Positions 45,817 to 59,000 of a DNA stretch of 64,000 bases are shown here, in pieces (positions within the stretch are counted from its first letter, which is position 1; each line of letters starts with the position of its first letter). The position numbers and the translations under genes are program-made. Below the pieces are notes generated by a model. That model did no database searches. It had not been told where the DNA came from and worked only from the letters and a program-made list of their open reading frames with translations. The DNA is from Dendrophyllia cribrosa. Its lineage: Eukaryota > Cnidaria > Anthozoa > Scleractinia > Dendrophylliidae. The stretch covers positions 1,502,501 to 1,566,500 of the forward strand of contig JAJLRJ010000009.1 in NCBI GenBank assembly GCA_024195265.1, in the 5' to 3' direction.

Positions 45817-46016
45817 GTGAAGATATCAGTTTTATCTTCACAGTGAAGAGTGAAGATATCAGTTTTATCTTCACTGTGAAGAGTGAAGATATCAATTTTA
45901 TCTTCACTGTGAAGAGTGAAGATATCAATTTTATCTTCACTGTGAAGAGTGAAGATATCAATTTTATCTTCACCATGAAGAGTGAAAATATCAATTTTAT
46001 CTTCACTGTGAAGACA
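45817..46016. repeat. 33-bp hairpin minisatellite
   Basis: Six copies of a unit GTGAAGATATCAATTTTATC + TTCACT + GTGAAGA-type joint. Each unit is itself palindromic (GAAGATA/TATCTTC), and the joints (CTTCACTGTGAAG) are palindromic too. Because 33 is a multiple of 3, both strands stay open, which explains spurious frames. Confidence 0.88.
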
Positions 46017-46911
46017 TCGTCGGCAATTTAGGAAAATGATAGGAGACGTTGGTGCAACCTTCGGACACTATTCGGAGAATTTTCAAAAATCTTCAGAAAA
46101 TAGCTTGGTCGTAATTAAAATCGATTATATAATAAACAAAAAATACATAGCTGCTTGGAGATATGAAATTTCTCTTCTCGTTTTCAACTCGAAATCTCGC
46201 TCGTTCGCTGCGCTCACGCGTGAAATATCGAGTTGAACAGTCGAAGAGAAATTTTGTATCTTCGCACGCCCATATTATCTTCTATAACTCAAACGCAAAG
46301 AATATGTTAATAAAACTTTACACTCACTCTAACGTGTGAGAATTTTCTGATATAAGCACGACTTTTCCAAAGAAGAAGAATAAGCCTAATAAGCGTCAAC
46401 TAGTCCCGGTACAGACTTGTATATGACTTAGATTTGCTAATCAACAATTTAATTTCCTATTCATTAGGCGATTTCCTACGTTTCCATGAGAGCTCTAGCT
46501 TTGACACTTGCAAAAATATTGATTGACTAATCTTTGATTAATTATCTACTAATCCTTGACTAATCATTGGCGAAAAGTGATTACACATAACAGATTTGAT
46601 ATAAATTAATCAATGAGACCATCCGTCACGTCACGGATGTAATAATGAACATAAACAAGAATTAAACAACAGATAGTTTATATCTGATAAGGTTCTAAAG
46701 TAACGATTAACGTCGATTAACTTTAATTCTTACCTTTTACCGTAGTTGTACTACGTCTGTTGTGACACTTCTGATATATGGGTGAGTAGTCGCTTACCAG
46801 AGGTTTAGAACAGAAAAATTACAATTACTGGTGTTGAAAAAAGTCTCGGAAACTTACGATAGATTTCAACTATAATTATTTGAATGGAAAAAGTTTGATA
46901 TTTTGGGAAAA

Positions 46912-47045
46912 AAGGTCGCTTTGGAGAGGTGGTCGCTAAGGAGAGGTGGTCGCTTAGGAGAAGTGGTCGCTTAGGAGAAGTGGTCGCTTAGGAGAGGTGG
47001 TCGTTAAGGAGACGGTCGCTAAAGATAGGTGGTCGGACATGGAGG
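46912..47045 (+). repeat. 17-bp tandem repeat
   Basis: About seven copies of GAGAGGTGGTCGCTTAG with single-base variants. Confidence 0.85.
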
Positions 47046-47639
47046 TTCGACTGAAATAACAAATTCTATAGTCACCTGGTCTTTTTAACACGTTTGGAGA
47101 GAAGAGGAGCGTATGCTGATGGGAAGAATTAAATTCAGACTTAGAGCATAAGGAAGCAACAAAGAAAGCAGTTTTATGGTCCTAGATTAGCTGATTCCCA
47201 GGGCCATCTCTGCCGTCATAATGGCGAAATCCCTTGGACAAGGCTGCCAAAACATTAAAAACAATTCTTTGGTACGTTTTAGGGTAAAACAACGAAACAA
47301 CGGTTTCAGATTTGCAGAAAGCAAACACGATTGCCAATCACTTGAAATAACCACCGAAATCGCCATTTCATCGTGTCACGTGACAAAATACTGTATGGGA
47401 CCTCAATGCCCAAGTAGTATAGTAGGACCGTATTTACCGGATTTTTGCGCAGGAATACATTAACTCAGCCCGCTAATGAGAATCCTCCGCATTTTATTCA
47501 TGAGATCAAGACAATAGATTATGACGTCATCGAGTTAACGTATTCTTGCGCACACTTACGAGATTCCTGCGCACAAATCCGGAAATTACGGTCCCTACTT
47601 TACTACTTGCCAAGGTTTATTCCCACATAGACCCTTTCA

Positions 47640-47880
47640 ATGTACAGGAAAACCCTTTCAATGTGCAGAAAAACCCTATAAATGCCAAGCTTAACCCATT
47701 CAATGCGCAATTTTTTTAACCTTTTCTATTCCCATATAAACCCTTTCAATGCACAGGTAAGCCCCTTCATTGCTAAGGGAAACGCTTTCAATGCCCAAGT
47801 AAACCCTTTTATTGCGCAAGTAAACCCTTTCAAGGCGAGGGTAAGCCCTTTGAATGCGCAGGCAAACCCATTTTCTATCC
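47640..47880 (+). repeat. About 21-bp tandem repeat
   Basis: Roughly ten diverged units of the form AAACCCTTTCAATGCGCAAGT. A period of 21 keeps frames open, giving the apparent 7-residue repeat NPFxAQV. Confidence 0.75.
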
Positions 47881-49099
47881 CTGAAGTAGTTATATTGAAC
47901 ACTAAATTACCCAAAAGGAATTTATTCAATATAGTTTTATTTTAAAAAGAAAGGCAACAATTTTGTATTCTAATGTCAACATTCTTTTATTAAAATGTTG
48001 CTTTAAAATTGGCTTCTTTAACACAATGCAAAGTCAATAATCAACAATGCAGTATCGTGTTATTAATAAATAAATGTTCATTTCTCGCGTTCCTAGAAAC
48101 GTTAAATATAATACGCAGTCGTAATGCTGAACTTACAAAACATTTGAAGGAAGCATTTTTTTAAAAAAATAACCGCAGAAAATGGGTGTTATGCTTGATT
48201 TGGGGATAATATTCGATGTGTCTGCTACCTTTCGATAGTTTTAAGGTGTATTTGTACGGGCAAAAGAAGTGTCTGAACCCGTTTTGGCAAATACAAGTTG
48301 GTGTTAATTAATTTTGTAAACTAACACTTGGTAAGGAGACAGCTGTCACTGTACACTTCTGTCATCTCTTGTTCTGGGGTTCCCTGGCAACTTCTGTTAA
48401 CTTCTTCCTGCCATCTGTTGTTCCTCGACTCCCTGTTAACTCTTATCTTTTGTTTGTGGTTTCCCTGTTAACTCCTGTCATTCCTTCTTCCTGGGCGTCC
48501 TGTTAATTCTTATCATCTCTTGCTCCTGGTCTCCCTGTTAATTCTTGCACCAGCACTATTGCTCTTCTCTGTTTTGATTGGCTGATCTCCACTGGCGGCG
48601 GACCTGGCTAGGAGGTTGGGCACGAAATGAGTTTTGATGGCGGGAAAACGCACGCGACCCTCTAAGAAATGAACAGAGCGAACAACACGGGCTTCACGAA
48701 AACCAGTAAAATTACAGTGCAAAATCTGCTTAAACGACTAGGCAATGACCTGCCTCTCTGTTTATTTGGAAATCTTTATTCACCTCCTGGTTAGCAAAGC
48801 ACGAGATGCACGAGAGGAAGAGGAGGAAGGGAAGAGCAAAGGGTACGGAAAAGGGAAGTTCAGGCCCCTGCCCTCTCGTCCCCTTGACAAGGTGGGCTAT
48901 TCTCAACCCAAAATTCGAAGACCTCACTCCCAGGTTCCTTGCAGTTTAAAATCTTCCAACTCGCTTATAGACCATGTTAAGTTATGGTTTCAATTACAAT
49001 CTAACTTTGCGTTAACCGGACAAAATTTCCTTATGAAGTTTGCCTTTCTCTCTACTTTACACGAGGGAAGATACCGATACCGAATATTGGTATCGCCAC

Positions 49100-49390
49100 C
49101 ATGGCTGGTTCACACGACGACGCAAACGCAAACGCAAAAGTAAGCGCAAACACAGTAAGATGCGCACGCGCATGTAAGAATCCCAAGATGGCGGACGAAG
49201 ATGACGAAGATCCCAACAACAAAAAACTTCAACCGTGGAGGCATGCAACAATAATTTTGTTAGCTTGTGTTTTGCCGGTTCACGTGTGAAATGCAAATGC
49301 AAGCACAATGAAATGGAAAATTTCCCATTTCTTGCGTCGGCACTTGTGTTTGCGTTATGGTAGTTCACACGTGTTTGCGATTGCGTTGAA
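49100..49390. mobile_element. GGTTCACACG/CGTGTGAAC inverted element(s)
   Basis: GGTTCACACG at about 49108 and GGTTCACGTGTG at 49270 face GTAGTTCACACGTG at 49361, with GCAAACGCAAAC and its complement inside. This looks like one short MITE and a partial second copy. Confidence 0.5.
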
Positions 49391-50042
49391 AGTGGTAATG
49401 ACAGATTTTATTAAACTTGCTTACCCGAAGACAACGAGTTTCTTCTCGGCGAGAGCCCGTCAGATGATGTTTGTTCCATGGACTGAGGGAACAGAGGACT
49501 GGACTGAAAATAAATCAGTTAATTTAACCTCTGTTACTGCTTTTAGTACCACAGATATCAAATAGATCCCTTCACACGAACATAAACCTAAACTGAAAAA
49601 AGTTGAATTTTTAACACAAGGTCTCTTTAATGATCTTGACGTGTTCGCCTAAGGAGGCTGGGAACCAAACGTTTGAAAAGTAATCATAAGTTCCCGAACG
49701 TTTCCAAAAATTAGGATCAGGGATTGTTGAACGCGCCCAAAATAATAGGGAGCTTTAGCAACCACGACGCCAAAAAAGCGTCATTGACAACCGTTGTGTG
49801 TTCACGTTCTCCACAAATCCTATTCCTTGTTCTGAGGGGAACGGCAAAGAAACGTAATAAAATGTAAAACGAAAGTGCAGAGGTATGTTTTCCCTTCATA
49901 AAACCGATTGTTTTGTTCTCTGCTCGCTGCCGTAGCCGTCGTGATTACTTAAGCTCCCTAATCATATACCCAATATGGCGGCTACGAAGCAGACGCTTTC
50001 CCAGTAAATTATTTGTATACACCCATCCATGTTCAACAGTAT

Positions 50043-53000
50043 CTACTTCATACGAAACGTCAGAGACAAACTCATACGAGCCATCGTGTAAGATTCATCA
50101 TCAGAAATGGCAGTCTGGGTGGTTTCACGAGTGGTAAACGGTGACACTCTTTATTCTTTTAAACGTTAGAAGATAAATGCTTACTTACTATGAGGGGGAG
50201 GGTGCGTCCAGAGAGCACCATAGGGTCCATGTGGGGGAGGTTGACAGGAGAGCGATGGGTTCTGAAAAAAAACGAAGAAACAAATCACTCGATTTTTGGC
50301 ATGAATTCATGACGTCACCAAAAGACAATCAAAACGTGCAAACTCGTTCCCAGGACTTTACTTGGAATTCGCGCGCGTCTTTGAAAGAAAAAGAGCACCT
50401 GGGGACTAGGCTGAGCATTGGCGGATCCAGACCTTCTCGTAAGGAGAATGGGGGGAGTGAAGATGTTTTAGACTGGAAAACGTTACCGTCTTTGGGACCA
50501 GATAAAAGGAGGGGTGGGGAGGGGGCATTACTGTGTGAAATGCAGTGAACATTTCTTACTTTTGTGGAGACGTTTTCTTGGTTTTGTTTTCTGGCGCAAA
50601 CTCTTTACGGTCGGCCATGATGTTCTTCTCCTCATCTTCATGGACAACTGCCTGTCTGTAAACCCAGCTGAGGAAACAACAAAGGAATATAGCAATGAGT
50701 TAAAAGGACTACCACGTCAACTGAATGTAACAACACTTTTGCATCAATGGAAACAAAAGCATACTGGTCCAAAGTCATTTTACCATTACACCGAAACTAC
50801 TAGTGTCCGGCTACGCATGGTCAGGGTGGACATGGATTACAAGTTGAAAAACTTGGGTCAACGATTTTAACTGGAACTGTTGTGTCTTAGGAAATCGCTT
50901 AAAACAAAGTCATATAAACTCGCCTGTTGTTATGATTAGGATTTTAAAACCCGTTTTGTGGATGTGGCTCTTATCAAGTTTTACCTCTCAGGGCCGATGT
51001 ACACGGTACAACTTTGATGCATGAGACACGCTTACGCCATGTTTAAGACATGCCTACAACAAGAATTGCTTCGTGTAAATCAACTCAAGTCATGTCGAAA
51101 GCATGGCGTAAGGTGTCGCATGAACAAAGTTTAACCGCGTAAATCAGCCCTAAGAGGTGCCAATCCTGTCAGTATATTCTTCAGGCTTAATACCCTAAAA
51201 GGATCAGAATAACTCTGACAGTGGTTATTTTTTTTATTCAAACACCCTTAGTTGTACCAAACCATAAATTACAACCCCTACAAGGCACGACGATCACCCC
51301 CATCACTTTCATATGAGAGCCCCCCCCCCCCCCCCCCCCCCCCAACCCGGGTGTGCCGGTTATTCCCCTGTACCTGTATGTCATCTGCTCTCGGTTGTGT
51401 TGTTCTGAGGCGGGTGATGTAGACGTTAGATGACTTGCCATTGCTTCGCGTGCTAAGATGAAAACAAACTCAAATTGAGGAATTAAATGAAGTGATCATC
51501 GCAGGTTTGAATGCACGTTAGGCATTTGTGATGTAGGGTGATGTCACACTACGTAATATTTCGTGCAACTTGTCTCGCAAAGGTGCAACTGTGCAATAAC
51601 TTGCATTATACGACATAGCTTCTGTACACACCAAGTTTTTGCTCTGTACAGTGGAACCTCCAATAAGTGGACACCTTCGGGACAAGGAGAAGTGTCCCCT
51701 AAATAGAGGTGTCACCTGAATAGTAGCCTGCGTACAGTGGACACCTTCGGGACAAGGAGAAGTGTCCCCTTAATAGAGGAGTCACCTGAATAGAGGCGTG
51801 ACCTGAATAATAGCCTGCGTACAGTGGACACCTTCGGGACAAGGAGAAGTGTCCCCTTAATAGAGGAGTCACCTGAATAGAGGTGTCACCTGAATAGTAT
51901 CCTGCGTACAGACAAAGCAAATAGGAGACGTCTGCTTGCAGCCTACCAAAATAGAGGCTTCGCCGGTGTTGTTAATAATTAACCATCTGAACAAAAATGC
52001 CTGTTTTCTTGACTTAAAATGCAGCCAAGAGGTTTCCCTTTGATGGAAGTGTGCAATTAATGGAGGAGTCCCATTAACAGAGGTTTTCCCCTTAATGGAG
52101 GTGAACCTAGATAGAGTTTCCACTGTCAGTTCTTACCAGCAAAGTAGTTGACTCTGTTTGGAGGCTGTTTTTTGGTGGGTGGTGGTCTGACCTCACGTAA
52201 TTTGTTGGTCTCTTCCAACTTCTTGAACAACGCGAGTCGTTTGTTTGGATCTTTATAATGAAAATCAAAAAAGCAGATTGAGTTACAATACAAATTCTTG
52301 TTGCATATATAATGGCAGCAGAGACCAGGCCTTGAAGCACCGACCTTTCAATCCACGATACTTCACCAAAAGGAAAAAAAGCATTTTTGGAGTGGATGTT
52401 ACATCAACAATGCAAGTCAATTATGACAAACATCAGATTATTACAAAAGAACAAAAGAAGAGTAATGTCCAGGATTGCACGCAGCTACGAAAATTACTAA
52501 ATTCACTAATTTTTGCTATGGTACTGCGAAAACTGCGAAAATTACAAAAACTGCGAAAAATAGTAAAATTCGTCATTCCCACAAAAAGGGGACGAGAGAG
52601 GAGGCAGCGACGAAAACTGCGAAAACTACGAATACTGCAAAAACTGCGAAAATTACGAAAACTGCAAAAAATAGTAAAATTCGTCATTCCCACAAAAAGG
52701 GGACGAGAGAGGAGGTAGCGACGAAAACTGCGAAAACTACGAATACTGCGAAAACTGCGAAAATTACGAAAACTGCGAAAAATAGTAAAATTCGTCATTC
52801 CCACAAAAAGGGAACGCGAGAGGAGGCAGCGACGAAAACTGCGAAAACTACGAATACTGCGAAAACTGCGAAAATTACGAAAACTGCTAAAAATAGTAAA
52901 ATTCGTCATTCCCAGAAAAAGGGGACGAGAGAAGAGGTAGCGACGAAAACTGCGAAAACTACGAATACTGCGAAAATTACGAAAACTGCGAAAAATAGTA

Positions 53001-56000
53001 AAATTCGTCATTCCCAGAAAAAGGGGCTGGAGAGGAGGCAGCGACGAAAACTGCGAAAACTACGAATACTGCGAAAACTGCGAAAATTACGAAAACTGCG
53101 AAAAATAGTAAAATTCGTCATTCCCAGAAAAAGGGGACGAGAGAGGAGGTAGCGACGAAAACTGCTAAAACTACGAATACTGCGAAAATTACGAAAACTG
53201 CGAAAAATAGTAAAATTCGTCATTCCCACAAAAAGGGGACGAGAGAGGAGGTAGCGACGAAAACTGCGAAAACTACGAATACTGCGAAAACTGCGAAAAT
53301 TACGAAAACTGCGAAAAATAGTAAAATTCGTCATTCCCACAAAAAGGGAACGCGAGAGGAGGCAGCGACGAAAACTGCGAAAACTACGAATACTGCGAAA
53401 ACTGCGAAAATTACGAAAACTGCTAAAAATAGTAAAATTCGTCATTCCCAGAAAAAGGGGACGAGAGAAGAGGTAGCGACGAAAACTGCGAAAACTACGA
53501 ATACTGCGAAAACTGCGAAAATTACGAAAACTGCGAAAAATAGTAAAATTCGTCATTCCCAGAAAAAGGGGCTGGAGAGGAGGCAGCGACGAAAACTGCG
53601 AAAACTACGAATACTGCGAAAATTACGAAAACTGCGAAAAATAGTAAAATTCGTCATTCCCAGAAAAAGGGGACGAGAGAGGAGGTAGCGACGAAAACTG
53701 CTAAAACTACGAATACTGCGAAAATTACGAAAACTGCGAAAAATAGTAAAATTCGTCATTCCCACAAAAAGGGGACGAGAGAGGAGGTAGCGACGAAAAC
53801 TGCGAAAACTACGAATACTGCGAAAATTACGAAAACTGCGAAAAATAGTAAAATTCGTCATTCCCACAAAAGGGGACGAGAGAGGAGGCAGCGAAGAAAA
53901 CTGCGAAAACTACGAATACTGCAGGGCTCGAAATTAAAAAAAATTCTCAATCGCAATTTGCGAGTGATTCCTAAAATTTAGTCGCAAGTTCGCAAATTTT
54001 AGTCGCAAAAAAAAAAACTAACTACAACTGCTACCGGAACCGGAATTGAGAAACGAGAAATTTCTGAGAAAGTCTGAAAAAGTGTGCCTGATACACGTCT
54101 TGGAAACCGTGTTAATGGAGCATGAAATTAGACGAGTAAGTCACGCAACATTCAACGTGAATTTCGCAGGATTTTTCGGATAAAATTACAACTAGAAAGA
54201 CACAAGACTGTTGAATATAATTCATTTACTAGCTAGGCCGTAAAACAGTCGCAAAATCGCGACTAATAGACAAATTTAAGTCGCAAAAGCGAAATCTTTA
54301 GTCGCAAATGCGCCCGATACAGGCGCAATTTCGAGCCCTGTACTGTGAAAACTACGAATACTGTGAAAACTGTGAAAATTACGAAAACTGCGAAAAATAG
54401 TAAAATTTGTAATCCCCAGAAAAAGGCGACAGAGAGGAGGCAGAAAGGCGCCAAAGAAAACTGTGAAAAAGTGCAAATATTGGAAAATTGCAAAAATTAC
54501 AAAAAATTGTAACATTTATCATTCCCCAGAAAAAGGGAAGAGCAACAAGGCAGAAAGGCACCGACGAAAACTGTGAAGACTATGAATACTGGGAAAAATA
54601 ATATGAAATTTACCATTCTCTTAAAAAGTGGATTAGATCTGTTTTACTTTGTTGCTAGTGTACCCTGTATACTATTTAACTTGTTTATTAATGATTATTA
54701 TTTATAGTAAGCTTGTTATAATACAAGAGCTTACTGTCAATGATAAATGTGGAAGCAAAACTTATGAGCAAACAAAAAATAAATGAAAGTAATATGCACA
54801 TACTTACAAATTCGTTGGTTGTTTTCACAATTAAGGTGAAGCCAAGAAAATGTTCTTCCAATCCTTTTTCTAGTCTGATGTCTCACATTGTCATTGCGAA
54901 GAGAAGTAACAGTCACGGCACATCGGTAAAGATGTAAATTATATTCATTTTTTCGAAAGAGAGCTGAATAAAATGACATTGTTGTGTAAGTTTTATGCAG
55001 AGTTTTTGTAGAATCCTTGTCCAAATTTGTCAACATCAGATCTTTTAATCAGTACGAGTTGCATTTACTCCAAATTGTTATCCATTCCAAATGTTACATG
55101 TATAAATGTAGTCTTCAAACGGAAGAAAATTTGTTGACTGAAGACCTGCTGTTGTTTGTGGTGAAATAATTTTGCCAGGCATTCATAATGAGGGTGACTG
55201 GCACTATTCGTTTACATTTTGTAATGTCTTGCACAAGAGTGCACAAGGACTAGCAACTAGCATAGCCTCTAGTCATTCATGCCCAACAAGTAAGTACTAA
55301 ATTCTTAAAGCATTTAAGCAATGTGTTATAGAAATAAGCTGTAATAGCAAGATTTTGATGGGATTATTTCACGTTGAATCGTGAAATGTTCAACTAAATG
55401 GAATAAAAAGATTCTAGCAATACGAAGGAAATGCGTGACACTCTGGTTAAATCCTAAAGTAAAAAGGTGTAAATATTTTAAAAAGTGTCAATGTCATTTA
55501 TAACACAAACGTTTCGGGCTGAGCCCTTCTTCAGTGTGATTTAAAAATGATTCTATAGTCTGTAGAGCAAAGCAAAATCAGTAATTTGAAAATATAACTT
55601 TTAATAGTTCTGGATTGAAGGATTGTAGCTCATTAGATTTTGACAGGCCGCGGTCAAGAATTTAAAGTTGTCATTCTTGGAAGATTTGACGTTTCTAGCC
55701 ATTATTTGTATGTTTAGTTCATATTTATTTGGGTTCTTCGCATTTTACTACAGTAAATATTATTTGAATATGGCATCATCACGTTCGAATTTCGCAATCC
55801 TATTTTCGTGTTGGTTTATGTGCATTATTACATCCATTTTGAAATCACTGGTGATCCTTGCAATCTGATTGGCTCTCAGCAGTGCGTTTTATTCCCAAAC
55901 GTAAAATCTCTAAACCTCCAAAGCTGATTTATTTTTCAGCAGTGCAATTTATTCCTGAATCGCATTGCTTTTTGCTCTGAATCGCATCTATAAGTTGCAT

Positions 56001-59000
56001 CAATATTGGTACTGACTAAAATCCTGTATTTGGACAATTAAATTGTGCGATTTCAAAATGGATGTAATAAAGTCCTCTCAGTTCAATTACCATTATGTAA
56101 AATTGGACATTTTTTGGTAGACGGTCTTCTAAATGGCCGCCCCTGTTTTTTTTTTTTTTCAGGGGCTCATTTTTGCCGGAAATTCCTTCGAACAGTCTCC
56201 ATAATCTGTGATTACTGCTAGTTTTACCTTATAAGGGAAAGAGAACACGCAAATTACACAGTAAATTGTCGTATTTCACTTTAGTGTCCTGGTTTTAAGA
56301 CACAACTTATTATAAATATTAGCAGTAATCACAGATTATGGTAGACCGTTCAAAGGAATTCCCGGTAGAAATGAGCCCCTGAAAAAAACCAATAGGGGCA
56401 ACCATTTGGAAGACAGTCTACCAAAAAATCTGAAATTTTACTGCACATAAACCACAGGACAACCAACACGAAATTAGGATTGCGTTCTTCAAACGCGACA
56501 AGAATTTCAGTGGAATATTAAATCCCTTATTGGATGGTTTTATAGGTAATTTGGCGGACATGTTACTCATTGCTTGCATTTTTACTTGCCCCTGTGGGGC
56601 TTGACAAAATACCACGCATCTAAGTTGTAAAATATCTGCGCGAATTATATGTTAAACTATTGAATAAGGTGACAATAGTAAAATGTAATAAGCGGACCCC
56701 ATATTAAGCAGAGGCTGTTTTAACAGATCTCTATTCTAGGTGACTTAGGGAGGGTTCATAATTTATGTAGAGGGGGGCTATGTGGATTTTTAGGGGGGGG
56801 GCCATGATTTTTTCCTGTTAGGTTTTAGGGGGGCTAAATATGAAAGAAGGTATAAGGGGGGGGGGGGGGGGGGGGGGGGCATCAAAAAAGATTCAAAGTG
56901 CCATCATCAGTTTACTCATATTTAGCACATGCAGCTAAAAACCCTTTCTTGCCTCTATAATGGAGGGACGGCTATTATTTTTGGGAATAGGGTACTCCCC
57001 CCACGGAAGGTGTTTTGTTTAGTAGTAAAATATTATGCTTCTCGAATGTTGGCTTTTAAAACCTCATCCCCTGGGAATTTTTGATGACCTTATGAAGGTG
57101 GGTATAGATTTTTTCTGGAGCTACAAAATGCAGGTTATCCCATTGGATTATTTGAAACCAAATAGGCCACCTAGAAAAATACTATAATACTCTTTAAAGT
57201 GCAGGTTTGGTGCTTGATGTAAGCCTGATTTTTCCAATTTCTTTTGTTTTCAGCACAAACTGCACCTGCAACACGAATTGCATGTATCACTATGCTTCAA
57301 CTTCTTGGCAATTTGTATACTGTGCACATTTGTATTGGTACACACACTAGAGCAAAAAAATTGTAATGAAAGTAGAAGTTGAAGAGTCATTAAGCTTTTC
57401 ATTGTTGAATTTTAATTTTCTTTGACAAACATTGTATTCCATTTGTAAGTTATATATTTTTAATAATTGCTTTGTACAGGGATGTCTGCCCTAAAGTCGA
57501 AACCCTTACCCTTTCATATACTGTTTTTAACATAAAAATAGCGAGTCTGGAATAGGTCTAGGATAGGGTAGTGTTTTTGGTGTTTAGTCCAGAATAGGGT
57601 TGCAAAGCAAAATGCAGCTAAAATGGTCTCATATAGGTTAAGGGTGTCATAGTCCAGCAGCACATCCCTACCCAAAAATTTGCAGAGTGACCCCTCCCCC
57701 CTCCCCCATGGGGAGCAGAATATCCCTGTTCTCGCACAAAGATATTTGCTTGGCTGACAAAGTTAATTTGCATGTCCAGTTTGGTGTATTTTTATCGCAC
57801 ACGTTTAAAGGGGTCGGTACATTTCACTGACCCCCGGTCCATGGACTACCTCTATATGGACTACCTAAAATGGACTACCAAATGGACTACCTAAAATGGA
57901 CTACCTGAAAAAAACAAAAATTATATAAAAAAATATTAGACATCTTTGAGTTGCGTTTTAATTTGATTTATTATGTTAGTAGGGGAATTTTTACAACATA
58001 AGTTGCTGTTTGTCTGGCAACATTTAGCCCCCTATTAAGCAAAGTCACTAAGTCAGAATTGTTGTAAGTTAAAATAGGGAATACACTGTGCTGGTGTGTT
58101 CAATTGGCTGCTATTCAAGAATAACCAGAGATACCAGATTAACAACATATTTTTTATTGTAGTATATTTACATTCCAGTAAAATAAAATGATGAAACACA
58201 CTCTAAAACTGTGTTTTGTTTATTTTGGAGTGAGGGAGACTGTATATGAGTGAAGTGAGGTAAATAAGCCTATGTATCTGTTGTGGTTCAAATTTTTCTT
58301 TTGTTTAAAAATTTTCAAACCAGGTTGGTTTTTATATTAATGAATCTGGGCGAAGGAAAATAAAAATCAAACTGGTTTGAAAATTTTTAAACCAAAGAAA
58401 AATATGAACCACAGCATATCCGTGAAATTCCAAGGGGGGAGGGGGGGGGGGGGGGGGGAGACTCAAAATCCACTCTTCTTAATGGCAATCATGTAGCTTA
58501 ACTGGAATTTCCTGAGGGGTATGGATACCATTACGGTTGGTACAAAACGACGGTCACAGGGCACAGGACAATGTTCTTATACCATAACAGTAAATAAAAG
58601 GTAACCATTTTCGAATCAGTGCTTAACCCTAAATACACTGATTAATTCCCCTGAGATGACCTGCATCGTTCTAATATAACTAGTATTCTGCAAAGAAAAG
58701 TAAAGCAACTACATGGTTACGTCATTCCTTAGAGGTGCACCCCCTCCTAAGAAAAATCCTGGATCCACCCCTGACAAATATAATGGACTTGCATCATAGC
58801 GTGCACAGGACAGGGTAAAAAGGTACTTTGATTCATGCACAGAACTGTGAAACCAACTAAATCAAAAAGCAATAAGTTGAGTACTATTGTACATTAATTG
58901 TCAGTACTCAATGGCTAATTAGGTTGCAAAATGTTATGGTTCTTTTAGTTTCTTGATTACTCATTGACCAATGATTATTTATGTCTGAAAACATCCGTGG

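Larger units (their letters stand above)
45201..50042. other. Convergent spacer between HPS5 and the LRRIQ1-like gene
   Basis: No gene is supported. It holds hairpin, 17-bp and 21-bp tandem repeats (listed separately), an AATAAA at 45633-45638 that could serve HPS5, and a roughly 47-bp degenerate repeat at 48340-48545. A CpG- and GCAAAC-rich inverted element occupies 49100-49390 and encloses a short open frame. Confidence 0.55.

Noticed and set aside
45843..46031. 62-codon frame of 11-residue repeats
   Set aside because: Produced by the 33-bp hairpin minisatellite.
51301..51345. Poly-C/poly-G tracts as possible regulatory G-quadruplexes
   Set aside because: They occur at about ten places regardless of gene position and are prone to sequencing length error; no site-specific claim is justified.
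52433..53867. Several 100-225-codon frames on both strands
   Set aside because: All follow the 111-bp array periodicity, share one repeated motif and have no start or splice context.
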